Below are positions 17,645 through 25,615 of a stretch of 64,000 nucleotides of DNA, piece after piece. The notes below the pieces were generated by a model that was not told where the DNA came from, searched no databases, and worked only from the letters and a program-made list of their open reading frames with translations. The stretch is from Bacteroidales bacterium. GTDB taxonomy: Bacteria > Bacteroidota > Bacteroidia > Bacteroidales > UBA932. The translations under genes were made by a program, and so were the position numbers. The stretch lies in contig JAFRSW010000002.1 of the NCBI GenBank assembly GCA_017427385.1, positions 1 to 64,000 of the forward strand, in the 5' to 3' direction. Each line of letters begins with the position of its first letter. The first letter of the stretch is position 1.

Positions 17645-18232
17645 TTATTTGACCCTGCCTGGATTTTGCGAAATAAATTTCTCCCAGGAAGATGCCCCGG
17701 ATTTCCCGGAACCAGCCTTCCCGGAACCACTCCCGCCGGCAAGCGGGCTCTTGAGCTCGTAGTAGTGGCACATGGCGATGGCCAGGGCGTCGGTAGCATC
17801 GAGATACTTGCTGTCGATGTTGATGCCGAGCGTGCGCTCCACCATCAGCGCCACCTGCTCTTTGGAAGCGGCTCCGTTGCCGCAGATGACCATCTTAGCC
17901 TTGCGGGGAGCATATTCGCATACGCTCACCCCGTGGGAGATGGCCGCGATCATCGCACTCCCCTGCGCCCGGCCTAGCTTGAGGATAACCTGGGCATTCT
18001 TGCCGTAGAAGGGCGATTCGATTGCGAGATCGGTGGGATGGTGCAGTTCGCAAAGGGCGGAAACCTTGGCGTGGATGCACTCCAGCTTATCGTAGGGATC
18101 GGCAATCTTGCGGAGGTCGAGCACGCCCATGTCAACATAGGAAGGGCGGCCTGCCGCATCTACACGAACAATCCCGAAACCAAGCAAGTTGGTTCCGGGA
18201 TCGATGCCGAGAATGGTTCTCTCGCTAGTCAA
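17645..18232 (-). CDS. ruvC: Holliday junction resolvase RuvC
   Basis: Endonuclease that resolves Holliday junctions with RuvAB. The 195 residues carry the acidic catalytic residues in ILGIDPGTN (Asp), LAIESPFYGKN (Glu) and DATDALAIA (Asp pair). The C-terminal 30 residues after the conserved core are a Gly/Ser/Lys-rich tail (LAGGSGSGKAGSGKSG), longer than in E. coli RuvC. It overlaps the end of serS by 8 bases. Confidence 0.95.
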   Translation of the reverse strand: MTSERTILGIDPGTNLLGFGIVRVDAAGRPSYVDMGVLDLRKIADPYDKLECIHAKVSALCELHHPTDLAIESPFYGKNAQVILKLGRAQGSAMIAAISHGVSVCEYAPRKAKMVICGNGAASKEQVALMVERTLGINIDSKYLDATDALAIAMCHYYELKSPLAGGSGSGKAGSGKSGASSWEKFISQNPGRVK

Positions 18233-19496
18233 TGATGTCGAAGCCTGTGTACGGACGAAGGACTTCGGGGATCACTATGCCGTCGGGGGTCTGATTGTCC
18301 TCGAGGAGGGCGGCGACCACGCGCGGAAGTGCGAGGGAAGAACCATTGAGCGTGTGGGCGAGCTGGGTCTTGCCGTCTGCATCGCGATAGCGCAGATGCA
18401 GCCTGTTGGCCTGGAAGGATTCGAAGTTGGAAACTGACGAAATCTCCAGCCAGCGGCCCTGGGCGGCGCTCCAAAGCTCGAAATCGTAGGTAATGGCGGA
18501 TGTGAAGGACATATCGCCTCCGCACAGCCTCAGGATGTGGTACTTGAGCCCCAGCTTCTGCACGAGCCCTTCCACATGGGCGACCATCTCGTCGAGAGCC
18601 TTGTAGCTGTCCTCCGGCTTCTCCACGCGCACGATCTCCACCTTGTCGAACTGGTGCAGACGGTTGAGCCCGCGCACGTCCTTGCCATAGGAACCGGCCT
18701 CGCGGCGGAAGCAGGGCGTGTAGGCCGTAAGCTTCTGCGGGAGCTGGTCGGCAGCGAGGATGACATCGCGGAAGATGTTGGTCACGGGCACCTCGGCGGT
18801 AGGCACGAGATAGAAATTGTCCAGACCCACGTAGTACATCTGGGCCTCCTTGTCCGGCAGCTGGCCGGTTCCGAATCCGGAAGCGGCGTTCACCACCACG
18901 GGAGGCTCGGTCTCCTGGTATCCCGCCTTGGTGTTCTCATCGAGGAAGAAATTGATGAGAGCCCTCTGCAGACGGGCGCCTTTACCTTTGTAAACGGGGA
19001 AACCGGCTCCGGTAATCTTGACGCCGAGGTCGAAGTCGATGATGTCGTACTTCTTGGCGAGTTCCCAGTGAGGGAGAGCGCCTTCGGGAAGCTTCACATC
19101 GGGGCCGCCTTCCTTAACCACCAGATTGTCTGCAGCATCCTTCCCTTCCGGGACGAGTGCGCAGGGGGTGTTGGGAAGGAGCACCAGCTGGTTTTCCAGC
19201 TCGGAAGCAACCTGTTCGCCCTGGGCGAGAAGATCCGTACTCTTCTGTTTGAGAGCCGCCACCGCTGCCTTGGCAGCTTCTGCGGCATCCCTGAGGCCCT
19301 GTTTCATGAGACCGCCGATCTCGGCAGCCTTCTTTTTCTGCTCTGCAAGCAGCGCGTCGCTCTCCATCTGGAGGGCGCGGCGGCGGGCGTCGAGCTCGAG
19401 GACCTTGTCCACAATGGGCTTGGCGTCAAAATTTTTGACCCTCAGACGGTCGATGACTGCCTGAGGATCTTCACGGAGTGATTTCAGTGTAAGCAT
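18225..19496 (-). CDS. serS: seryl-tRNA synthetase
   Basis: Class II aminoacyl-tRNA synthetase that charges tRNA-Ser, 423 residues. It has an N-terminal coiled-coil tRNA-binding arm (about 25-105) and a catalytic domain with motif 2 around CFRREAGSYGKDVRGL and motif 3 near the C-terminus (NGSSLALPRVVAALLE). It lies three bases after rpmA and overlaps ruvC, in an rplU-rpmA-serS-ruvC order. Confidence 0.98.
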   Translation of the reverse strand: MLTLKSLREDPQAVIDRLRVKNFDAKPIVDKVLELDARRRALQMESDALLAEQKKKAAEIGGLMKQGLRDAAEAAKAAVAALKQKSTDLLAQGEQVASELENQLVLLPNTPCALVPEGKDAADNLVVKEGGPDVKLPEGALPHWELAKKYDIIDFDLGVKITGAGFPVYKGKGARLQRALINFFLDENTKAGYQETEPPVVVNAASGFGTGQLPDKEAQMYYVGLDNFYLVPTAEVPVTNIFRDVILAADQLPQKLTAYTPCFRREAGSYGKDVRGLNRLHQFDKVEIVRVEKPEDSYKALDEMVAHVEGLVQKLGLKYHILRLCGGDMSFTSAITYDFELWSAAQGRWLEISSVSNFESFQANRLHLRYRDADGKTQLAHTLNGSSLALPRVVAALLEDNQTPDGIVIPEVLRPYTGFDIID

Positions 19497-19499
19497 CAG

Positions 19500-19760
19500 C
19501 TAGTTCTCTGCGGGAATAACCGATACGTAGGATTTGTCTCCCCTCTTGCGGGCGAACTTTACGGTTCCGTCCACGAGAGCATAAAGGGTGTGGTCCTTGC
19601 CCATACCGACGTTCTTGTCGGGATTGTGCACGGTTCCCCTCTGACGGACGATGATATTGCCGGCCTTAACGACTTCGCCGCCGAATTTCTTGAGGCCGAG
19701 ACGCTTGCTGTGCGACTCACGACCGTTCTTTGAACTGGATTGACCTTTCTTGTGTGCCAT
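19500..19760 (-). CDS. rpmA: 50S ribosomal protein bL27
   Basis: 86 residues starting [16 protein letters not shown], the conserved flexible N-terminus that reaches the peptidyl transferase centre. Length and sequence are typical. There is no N-terminal extension of the kind cleaved in Firmicutes. It lies five bases after rplU. Confidence 0.98.
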   Translation of the reverse strand: MAHKKGQSSSKNGRESHSKRLGLKKFGGEVVKAGNIIVRQRGTVHNPDKNVGMGKDHTLYALVDGTVKFARKRGDKSYVSVIPAEN

Positions 19761-19765
19761 AATAC

Positions 19766-20077
19766 TTAAGCGATTTCGTTAATTTTGATCTTGGTAAGCT
19801 TCTGACGGTGACCGTTCAGCTTCTGGAAGCCCTTGCGACGGATCTTCTTGAAAACGAGCACCTTGTCTGCCTTTACATCGTCTGCGAGCACGGTTGCCTT
19901 CACAACTGCGCCTTTAACATAGGGAGCACCGACTTTGACCTTGCCCTCAACGTCTACGAGGAGCACTTTGTCAAACTCTACTTCTGCGTCTTTAGCCTGG
20001 GGAAGGCGGGGTACGAAAATCTCGTTTCCGGCCTCAACCTTGAACTGGCTACCTGCAATGTCAACAATTGCGTACAT
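19766..20077 (-). CDS. rplU: 50S ribosomal protein bL21
   Basis: 103 residues starting [17 protein letters not shown], with the conserved basic C-terminal region [16 protein letters not shown] that contacts 23S rRNA. First gene of the rplU-rpmA-serS-ruvC run. It has a structured leader of about 90 bases that may mediate autoregulation. Confidence 0.98.
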   Translation of the reverse strand: MYAIVDIAGSQFKVEAGNEIFVPRLPQAKDAEVEFDKVLLVDVEGKVKVGAPYVKGAVVKATVLADDVKADKVLVFKKIRRKGFQKLNGHRQKLTKIKINEIA

Positions 20078-20168
20078 AAAACAAAAAACTTTTTTAAAGT
20101 TTTGGCTGCAAGCGGTCGCTCTCGGGAGCGGCTCTTCATAACTAGCTCGACAGTCTTCTAAAAATTTC
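20078..20168 (-). promoter_or_regulatory. structured 5' leader of rplU
   Basis: Between the inferred transcription start and the rplU ATG, the minus strand can form a small hairpin CGCTC-CCGA-GAGCG enclosed by a longer imperfect stem (GACTG/CAGCC and GAGC/GCTT). Immediately before the start is an 8-bp AAAACTTT/AAAGTTTT hairpin (20103-20085) followed by T-rich sequence. This arrangement suits control by bL21 itself, but no match to a named leader is claimed. Confidence 0.45.
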
Positions 20169-20174
20169 GGACCG

Positions 20175-20206
20175 CAAAAATAGTGATTTTTCGTTATTCC
20201 GCAAAA
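20175..20206 (-). promoter_or_regulatory. promoter of rplU
   Basis: Minus strand: TTTTG at 20206-20202, 19 bp, then TATTTTTG at 20182-20175. Confidence 0.75.
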
Positions 20207-20214
20207 TAATTTAT

Positions 20215-20222
20215 TATTTTTG
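20215..20222 (+). promoter_or_regulatory. -7 box of the ATPase-sirtuin operon
   Basis: TATTTTTG matches TAnnTTTG, 24 bp before the ATG at 20247. The -33 element is poor, perhaps because the region is shared with the divergent rplU promoter. Confidence 0.5.
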
Positions 20223-20246
20223 CGTTTGGAACAAAGTTGTTACAGA

Positions 20247-21395
20247 ATGGACCCCGCCTTTATCTATTTCAAACCAGTAAGCGGCAAAAACAATATCGGC
20301 CGCAGAAGCGAGCAGACGGTGGTTGCCAATCTGCTGGACCAGGGAGAGAACGTAGTCATTTACGAACCGGCTAAAACCGGCAAGAAATCCCTCATGCAGC
20401 AGACCTTCCTGAACATGCGCATTTCCGGCAAGATCTTCACGACCGCGGAAGTGCCCATGCTGCAGGTACGCACCACCGAAGAGTTCCTGCTTGCCTTTGG
20501 TTCGGCACTTGTCCGCGCCACTGCAACCACTCCCGACGAATACGCCGAGATTGTGCGTAACTGCCTGCAGGACACGCACTTCGTATTCGACCCAAACCTC
20601 TATGCCACCACCGATGAGGTGCTGTCTGTCAGCTGGAGCCTGGACGAAAACGACATCCGTTCCATGCTAGGTCTCCCCTGGCGCCTGGCCGCAGTCACCG
20701 GCAAGAAAATCTACGTCATCCTGGACGAATTCCAGAACATCACCTACCTGGAAAACTGGGAACGTTTCCTCAAGATTTTCGAGGAAACCCTGAAGGCCAA
20801 CCAGAGCGGGCTCTGCAACCTCGTTTTCCTGGGTTCCGCAGTGAATGCGATGAAGTACATCTTCGAGGAGCGGGTGTTCTTCCACCGCCAGGTCAACCAC
20901 GTGGTACTCAACGATATAGAGTCCCGCGAGATCACCGATTTCATCGTCCGCGGTTTCCTTACCAGCGGCAAGGTCATCGACAGGGACCTGATGATGAGCG
21001 TGTGCAAGCGTTTCCGGAACAATATCTGGTACATCAACCACTTCGCATCCATCTGCGACCACCTCACCAAAGGCTACATCACGGACGCCACCCTGCAGGA
21101 GGCCCTGGACATGCTCATCTCCATCCACGAACCCCGATTCAAGGAGCTTGTGGCCGACCTCACCGGATTCCAGGTTTCCCTGCTCAAGGCCACCCTGGAC
21201 GGCTGCAAGCGCTTCAGCTCCGCGGAGGTGATCGAACGCTACAACCTCCACTCCTCCGCAAACGTGCGCAGGCTCAAGGACGCCCTCTGCAAGAAAGAGA
21301 TCATCACCTTCGGCGAAAATGATGAACCAAGGGTGCTGGATCCACTCTTCGAGTACTGGGCAAGGAAGTATTTCTTCAAGATGAAAGACGAATGA
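20247..21395 (+). CDS. AAA-type ATPase with C-terminal winged-helix region (ATPase_2-like family)
   Basis: 382 residues from ATG 20247; the in-frame TTG at 20220 is inside the promoter box. The N-terminal nucleotide-binding domain has a P-loop variant PAKTGKKSLM and a Walker B IYVILDEFQN. The C-terminal part resembles a winged helix (VIERYNLHSSANVRRLKDAL) followed by the conserved DPLFEYWARKYF ending. It is the archaeal-type ATP-binding family that is multicopy in Bacteroidales genomes; the biological role is not established. A paralog lies at 30047-31189. It overlaps the sirtuin gene by 4 bases, implying cotranslation. Confidence 0.8.
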   Translation: MDPAFIYFKPVSGKNNIGRRSEQTVVANLLDQGENVVIYEPAKTGKKSLMQQTFLNMRISGKIFTTAEVPMLQVRTTEEFLLAFGSALVRATATTPDEYAEIVRNCLQDTHFVFDPNLYATTDEVLSVSWSLDENDIRSMLGLPWRLAAVTGKKIYVILDEFQNITYLENWERFLKIFEETLKANQSGLCNLVFLGSAVNAMKYIFEERVFFHRQVNHVVLNDIESREITDFIVRGFLTSGKVIDRDLMMSVCKRFRNNIWYINHFASICDHLTKGYITDATLQEALDMLISIHEPRFKELVADLTGFQVSLLKATLDGCKRFSSAEVIERYNLHSSANVRRLKDALCKKEIITFGENDEPRVLDPLFEYWARKYFFKMKDE

Positions 21396-22093
21396 AAAAG
21401 AGGATAGCAGTTCTCACCGGGGCCGGCGTGAGCGCCGAGTCCGGCCTGGGGACCTACCGCGACAACGGCGGGCTCTGGGACAATTACGACCCGATGGAGG
21501 TCGCATCCATAGAAGGATGGTACAGGGACCGCAGCAAGGTGCTGGAGTTCTACAACATGCAGCGCGAGCATCTCCGCAACGCCAAGCCTAACGAAGCGCA
21601 CCTTGCGATAGCTCAGTTGGAGAAGGATTACATCGTGGACGTGATTACGCAAAACGTTGACAATCTGCACGAAAGGGCCGGCAGCACCCATGTGGTGCAC
21701 CTGCACGGAGAAGCCACCAAAGTGCGCCCGGAAAACTGCTACAACGACCGGGACGGCTTCAGCGAGAAGCAGGTCTTCGACGTGGGATACGACGCCGTGC
21801 ATCTGGGCGACAAGGCCCCGAACGGAGTGCAACTTCGCCCGCACATAGTCTTCTTCGGCGAGGCCGTTCCCAAGATGGAACAGGCCATCGATCTGGTGAG
21901 CCGGGCGGACATAGTGCTGATAGTAGGCACTTCCCTGTCGGTCTACCCCGCCGCAGGCCTCTACAGGTATGCGGATCCCGACGCTCCCATCTACATCATA
22001 GACCCCGCCGATGTGCCCCTGTTCGACTCCCGCATCCACCACATCAAGAAAGTGGCGACCGAAGGAATGAAAGATTTTTTGAAAGTATTGTAA
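21392..22093 (+). CDS. Sir2-family NAD-dependent protein deacylase
   Basis: 233 residues. Visible motifs are the NAD-binding GAGVSAESGLGTYRD, TQNVDNLHERAG, the catalytic His in VHLHGE and the late VGTSLSVYPAAGL. It would remove acyl groups from lysine and yield nicotinamide. The four zinc-binding cysteines of classical sirtuins are missing: the segment after the catalytic His holds only one Cys (NCYNDRD). It is coupled to the preceding ATPase gene; whether the two act together is unknown. Confidence 0.9.
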   Translation: MKKRIAVLTGAGVSAESGLGTYRDNGGLWDNYDPMEVASIEGWYRDRSKVLEFYNMQREHLRNAKPNEAHLAIAQLEKDYIVDVITQNVDNLHERAGSTHVVHLHGEATKVRPENCYNDRDGFSEKQVFDVGYDAVHLGDKAPNGVQLRPHIVFFGEAVPKMEQAIDLVSRADIVLIVGTSLSVYPAAGLYRYADPDAPIYIIDPADVPLFDSRIHHIKKVATEGMKDFLKVL

Positions 22094-22117
22094 TTAGAGA
22101 AAATTTTTCTACCTTTG
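22087..22117 (+). promoter_or_regulatory. promoter of rpsU
   Basis: ATTG at 22087-22090, overlapping the end of the sirtuin gene, 19 bp, then TACCTTTG at 22110-22117. Confidence 0.75.
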
Positions 22118-22134
22118 CAGCCGCTTTAATCGAA

Positions 22135-22145
22135 AAGGAGGTGAT
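22135..22145 (+). promoter_or_regulatory. perfect Shine-Dalgarno sequence of rpsU
   Basis: AAGGAGGTGAT, 11 bases that could pair completely with the canonical 16S rRNA 3' tail, lies 6 bases before the rpsU ATG (10 bases from the GGAGG core). No other gene in the window has such a site by eye. This fits the known autoregulation of bS21 in Bacteroidota, where bS21 helps sequester the anti-Shine-Dalgarno. Confidence 0.88.
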
Positions 22146-22151
22146 TTTTAA

Positions 22152-22346
22152 ATGATTATAGTTCCTGTAAAAGACGGCGAGAACATCGAAAGGGCCCTGA
22201 AGAAATTCAAGCGCAAATTCGAAAAGACCGGTGCAGTGCGCGAAATGCGTGCCCGCAGGGAGTTCCGTAAGCCCTCTGTAAAGAAGCGTCTCGCAATGGA
22301 GAAGGCTATCTACGTGCAGAAGCTCCGCCTCGAGGAAGATCAGTAA
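22152..22346 (+). CDS. rpsU: 30S ribosomal protein bS21
   Basis: 64 residues, starting MIIVPVKDGENIERALKKFK, basic, typical for Bacteroidota bS21. It has a single-gene unit with its own promoter, a strong Shine-Dalgarno and a terminator. In Flavobacterium ribosomes bS21 with bS6 and bS18 is known to hide the 16S rRNA anti-Shine-Dalgarno; a strong site on its own mRNA would let bS21-depleted ribosomes translate it preferentially. Confidence 0.97.
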   Translation: MIIVPVKDGENIERALKKFKRKFEKTGAVREMRARREFRKPSVKKRLAMEKAIYVQKLRLEEDQ

Positions 22347-22370
22347 GAATCTCCCCTTTTTATGCAAGAT

Positions 22371-22399
22371 AACCGTAGCATTATTGCTGCGGTTTTTTT
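22371..22399 (+). terminator. terminator of rpsU
   Basis: A 9-bp stem AACCGTAGC (22371-22379) / GCTGCGGTT (22386-22394) with one wobble and a 6-base loop, followed by a run of T into the next promoter. Confidence 0.9.
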
Positions 22400-22406
22400 A
22401 TATTTG
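22399..22406 (+). promoter_or_regulatory. -7 box of the fucose operon
   Basis: TATATTTG overlaps the T-tract of the rpsU terminator and ends 5 bases before the fucP ATG, implying a near-leaderless mRNA. No clear -33 element is seen. Confidence 0.45.
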
Positions 22407-22411
22407 TAGGT

Positions 22412-23728
22412 ATGAACACTAAATCTAAACTGGTCGAGAAAAAGTATCTCGTTCCCTTCATATTGATTACCAGCCTGTTCGCGCTGTGGGGCTTTGCGAA
22501 CGATATCACGAACCCCATGGTGGCGGCGTTCCAGACGGTGATGGAACTCAGCGCGGCGAAGGCTTCGCTCATCCAATTCGCCTTCTACGGCGGCTATGCC
22601 ACCATGGCTATCCCGGCGGCGCTTTTCATCCGCAAATACTCCTATAAGAGCGCCATCCTGCTGGGCCTCGGCCTCTATGCGGTGGGTGCCTTCCTCTTCA
22701 TCCCCGCGGCGGCGTACCAGCAGTTCAGCTTCTTCTGCATTAGCCTCTATATCCTCACCTTCGGCCTCGCCTTCCTCGAGACCACGGCGAACCCCTTCAT
22801 CCTCTCGCTGGGCAGCAAGGAGACATCCACCCGCAGGCTCAACCTGGCGCAAACCTTCAACCCCATGGGCTCCCTCTGCGGCATGGCGGTGGCATCCTTC
22901 GTGGTGCTCCCCCAACTGCTGTCGGACAAGAGGGATGCGGCCGGCAACATCATCTTCCCTGCCCTATCGGAGGCCGAAAAGGCCGACATCCGCCTGCACG
23001 ACCTGGCAGTCATCCGCAACCCCTACGTAATCATAGGGCTGGTGGTGCTGGTGGTGCTGGCAGTCATCGCGCTCACGCGGATGCCTAAGACGCAGAGCGA
23101 GGAGGAGAAGGCCGCCGGCAACACGCATACCGCCAGGCAGACCCTGCACAACCTCTGGCACAACCGCGTCTACCGCGGGGGCGTGCTCACGCAAATCTTC
23201 TATGTGGCCGCCCAGATCATGGTGTGGACCTTCATCATCCAGTACGCCGACAACCTCGGCATCAACAAGGCCACCGCGCAGACATATAATATAGTGGCAA
23301 TGTGCCTCTTCCTTGCGAGCCGCTTCATCTCCACCATGTTGATGAAGTATCTCAACTCCCGCAAGATGCTGGGAATCTTCGGCGTGTGCGCCGCCCTCTG
23401 CACCCTCGGCGCCATCTGCATCGTGGGCAAGGCGGGGCTCTTCTGCCTGGTGGGCATTAGCTTCTTCATGAGCCTGATGTTCCCCACCATCTACGGCATT
23501 GCGCTGGAAGATGTGGACGCCCGCGACACTTCGCTCGGCGCCGCGTTCCTGGTGATGGCCATAGTGGGCGGTGCCCTGATGCCCCCGCTCCAGGGCATGC
23601 TGATCGACCTCGGCACCGTGGCAGGCCATCCGGCAGTGAACTTCTCGTTCGTGCTGCCGCTGGTCTGCTTCGCGGTGGTGGCCACCTACGGTTGGAGAAT
23701 GTATAGAATCCAAAAACAAAACCTATAA
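22412..23728 (+). CDS. fucP: L-fucose:H+ symporter
   Basis: Major facilitator superfamily permease of 438 residues with about 12 transmembrane helices in the inner membrane. It has the FucP-family signatures: the aspartate in ALWGFANDITNP in the first helix and the glutamate in LAFLETTANPFIL, matching the proton and sugar-binding acidic residues known in E. coli FucP. It is followed after 3 bases by fucI, so uptake and isomerisation are coupled. A related glucose/galactose carrier is possible in the family, but the context favours fucose. Confidence 0.93.
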   Translation: MNTKSKLVEKKYLVPFILITSLFALWGFANDITNPMVAAFQTVMELSAAKASLIQFAFYGGYATMAIPAALFIRKYSYKSAILLGLGLYAVGAFLFIPAAAYQQFSFFCISLYILTFGLAFLETTANPFILSLGSKETSTRRLNLAQTFNPMGSLCGMAVASFVVLPQLLSDKRDAAGNIIFPALSEAEKADIRLHDLAVIRNPYVIIGLVVLVVLAVIALTRMPKTQSEEEKAAGNTHTARQTLHNLWHNRVYRGGVLTQIFYVAAQIMVWTFIIQYADNLGINKATAQTYNIVAMCLFLASRFISTMLMKYLNSRKMLGIFGVCAALCTLGAICIVGKAGLFCLVGISFFMSLMFPTIYGIALEDVDARDTSLGAAFLVMAIVGGALMPPLQGMLIDLGTVAGHPAVNFSFVLPLVCFAVVATYGWRMYRIQKQNL

Positions 23729-23731
23729 CAT

Positions 23732-25549
23732 ATGAAGTATCCCAAAATAGGCATACGCCCTACCATCGACGGCCGTCAGGGTGGCGTACGCGAAAGTCTT
23801 GAAGAAAAGACGATGGCTCTCGCCAAGGCCGTGGCGGAGCTCATCAGCAGCAACCTGCGCAACGGCGACGGCTCCCCCGTGGAGTGCGTGATCGCCGACA
23901 GCACCATCGGCCGCGTGGCGGAAAGCGCCGCCTGCGCCGAGAAGTTCGAGCGCGAGGGCGTCGGAAGCACCATCACGGTAACATCCTGCTGGTGCTACGG
24001 ATCCGAAACCATGGACATGAACCCCCACTATCCCAAGGCGGTATGGGGATTCAACGGCACAGAGCGCCCGGGCGCGGTGTATCTCGCAGCTGTTCTGGCC
24101 GCACACGCCCAGAAGGGCCTGCCCGCCTTCGGCATCTACGGACACGACGTGCAGGACCTTGGCGACAATACCATCCCCGCCGACGTGGCGGAGAAGATCC
24201 TGCGTTTCGCACGCGCCGCACAGGCCGTGGCAACCATGCGCGGGAAGAGCTATCTCTCCATGGGCAACACCTGCATGGGCATCGCCGGATCCATCGTGAA
24301 CGCCGACTTCCTGCAGAAATACCTCGGCATGCGCGCCGAGTATGTGTCTCTGGTAGAGATACTTAGGCGCGTGGACTTCGGCATCTACGACCACGAGGAG
24401 TTCAAGAAGGCCATGGAGTGGGTAGACAAGTACTGCAAGCCCCAGGAAGGCCACGACTACAACGAAGACAGGCCCCTCTTCCCCGGCACGCCCATGACTA
24501 CCTTCAACGGAAAGGGCAAAGGCAAGACCCGCGAGGAGAAGGACGCCGACTGGGAGTTCACGGTGAAGAACATGATGATCATCCGCGACCTCATGTACGG
24601 CAACCCGAAGCTGCTGGAACTCGGATATAAGGAAGAAGCCCTCGGCCACAATGCGATCGCAGGCGGTGTGCAGGGCCAGCGCCAGTGGACCGACTACAAG
24701 CCCAACTTCGACTTCCCGGAGAGCCTGATGTGCTCCTCCTTCGACTGGAACGGCATCCGCGAAGCCTACACCCTCGCCACCGAAAATGATGCCCTGAACG
24801 GCCTCAGCATGATGTTCGGGCACCTGCTCACCAACCGCGGCGTGATGTTCAGCGACGTTCGCACCTACTGGAGCCCAGAGGCAGTGAAGCGCGTTACCGG
24901 CAAGGCCCCCGAAGGGCTGGCAGCGGGCGGATTCATACATTTGATTAATTCCGGAGCCACTACTTTGGACGCCACCGGCGCAATGTCTGATTCCGAGGGC
25001 AAACCCACCATCAAGGAGCCCTGGAATATGACGGACGCCGATGTGAAGGCCTGCCTCAAGGCCACCAACTGGATGCCCGCAGACCGCGACTACTTCCGCG
25101 GAGGCGGCTACAGCGCCCACTTCGTGACCCGCGGCGGAATGCCCATGACCATGATGCGCCTGAACCTCGTGGACGGCCTCGGCCCCGTGCTGCAGATAGC
25201 CGAAGGATGGACCGCCGAACTCCCGAAGGAGCAGCACGACATCCTCGACAAGCGCACCGATCCCACCTGGCCCACTACCTGGTTCGTGCCTCGCCTGGAT
25301 CCCACCAAGGACTGCTTCAAGGACGTTTACAGCGTGATGAACAACTGGGGCGCCAACCACGGAGCCATCGCCTACGGCCACATCGGAGCCGACCTCATCA
25401 CCCTCGCATCCATCCTCCGCATCCCCGTGTGCATGCACAACGTGCCGGAAGAGAACATCTTCCGCCCGGCCGCATGGAATGCCTTCGGCATGGACAAGGA
25501 AGGCGCCGACTATCGCGCCTGCGCGAACTTCGGGCCTATTTACAAATAG
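23732..25549 (+). CDS. fucI: L-fucose isomerase
   Basis: Converts L-fucose to L-fuculose with Mn2+; 605 residues, near the usual 590. The N-terminus [20 protein letters not shown] and the internal [14 protein letters not shown] and [13 protein letters not shown] segments are family hallmarks. The fucK and fucA genes are not in this window, so the pathway is completed elsewhere or by other enzymes. Cotranscribed with fucP and ended by a strong bidirectional terminator. Confidence 0.97.
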   Translation: MKYPKIGIRPTIDGRQGGVRESLEEKTMALAKAVAELISSNLRNGDGSPVECVIADSTIGRVAESAACAEKFEREGVGSTITVTSCWCYGSETMDMNPHYPKAVWGFNGTERPGAVYLAAVLAAHAQKGLPAFGIYGHDVQDLGDNTIPADVAEKILRFARAAQAVATMRGKSYLSMGNTCMGIAGSIVNADFLQKYLGMRAEYVSLVEILRRVDFGIYDHEEFKKAMEWVDKYCKPQEGHDYNEDRPLFPGTPMTTFNGKGKGKTREEKDADWEFTVKNMMIIRDLMYGNPKLLELGYKEEALGHNAIAGGVQGQRQWTDYKPNFDFPESLMCSSFDWNGIREAYTLATENDALNGLSMMFGHLLTNRGVMFSDVRTYWSPEAVKRVTGKAPEGLAAGGFIHLINSGATTLDATGAMSDSEGKPTIKEPWNMTDADVKACLKATNWMPADRDYFRGGGYSAHFVTRGGMPMTMMRLNLVDGLGPVLQIAEGWTAELPKEQHDILDKRTDPTWPTTWFVPRLDPTKDCFKDVYSVMNNWGANHGAIAYGHIGADLITLASILRIPVCMHNVPEENIFRPAAWNAFGMDKEGADYRACANFGPIYK

Positions 25550-25566
25550 CCGTCGTCTGATAAACG

Positions 25567-25599
25567 AAGAAAGCGCAGGCCGCAAGCCTGCGCTTTCTT
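25567..25599. terminator. bidirectional terminator between fucI and the convergent outer-membrane protein gene
   Basis: A perfect 14-bp stem (25567-25580 with 25586-25599) and a 5-base loop CGCAA. AT-rich flanks on both sides supply U-rich tails in either direction. Confidence 0.88.
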
Positions 25600-25615
25600 A
25601 TTATGTTCCAGCCGT

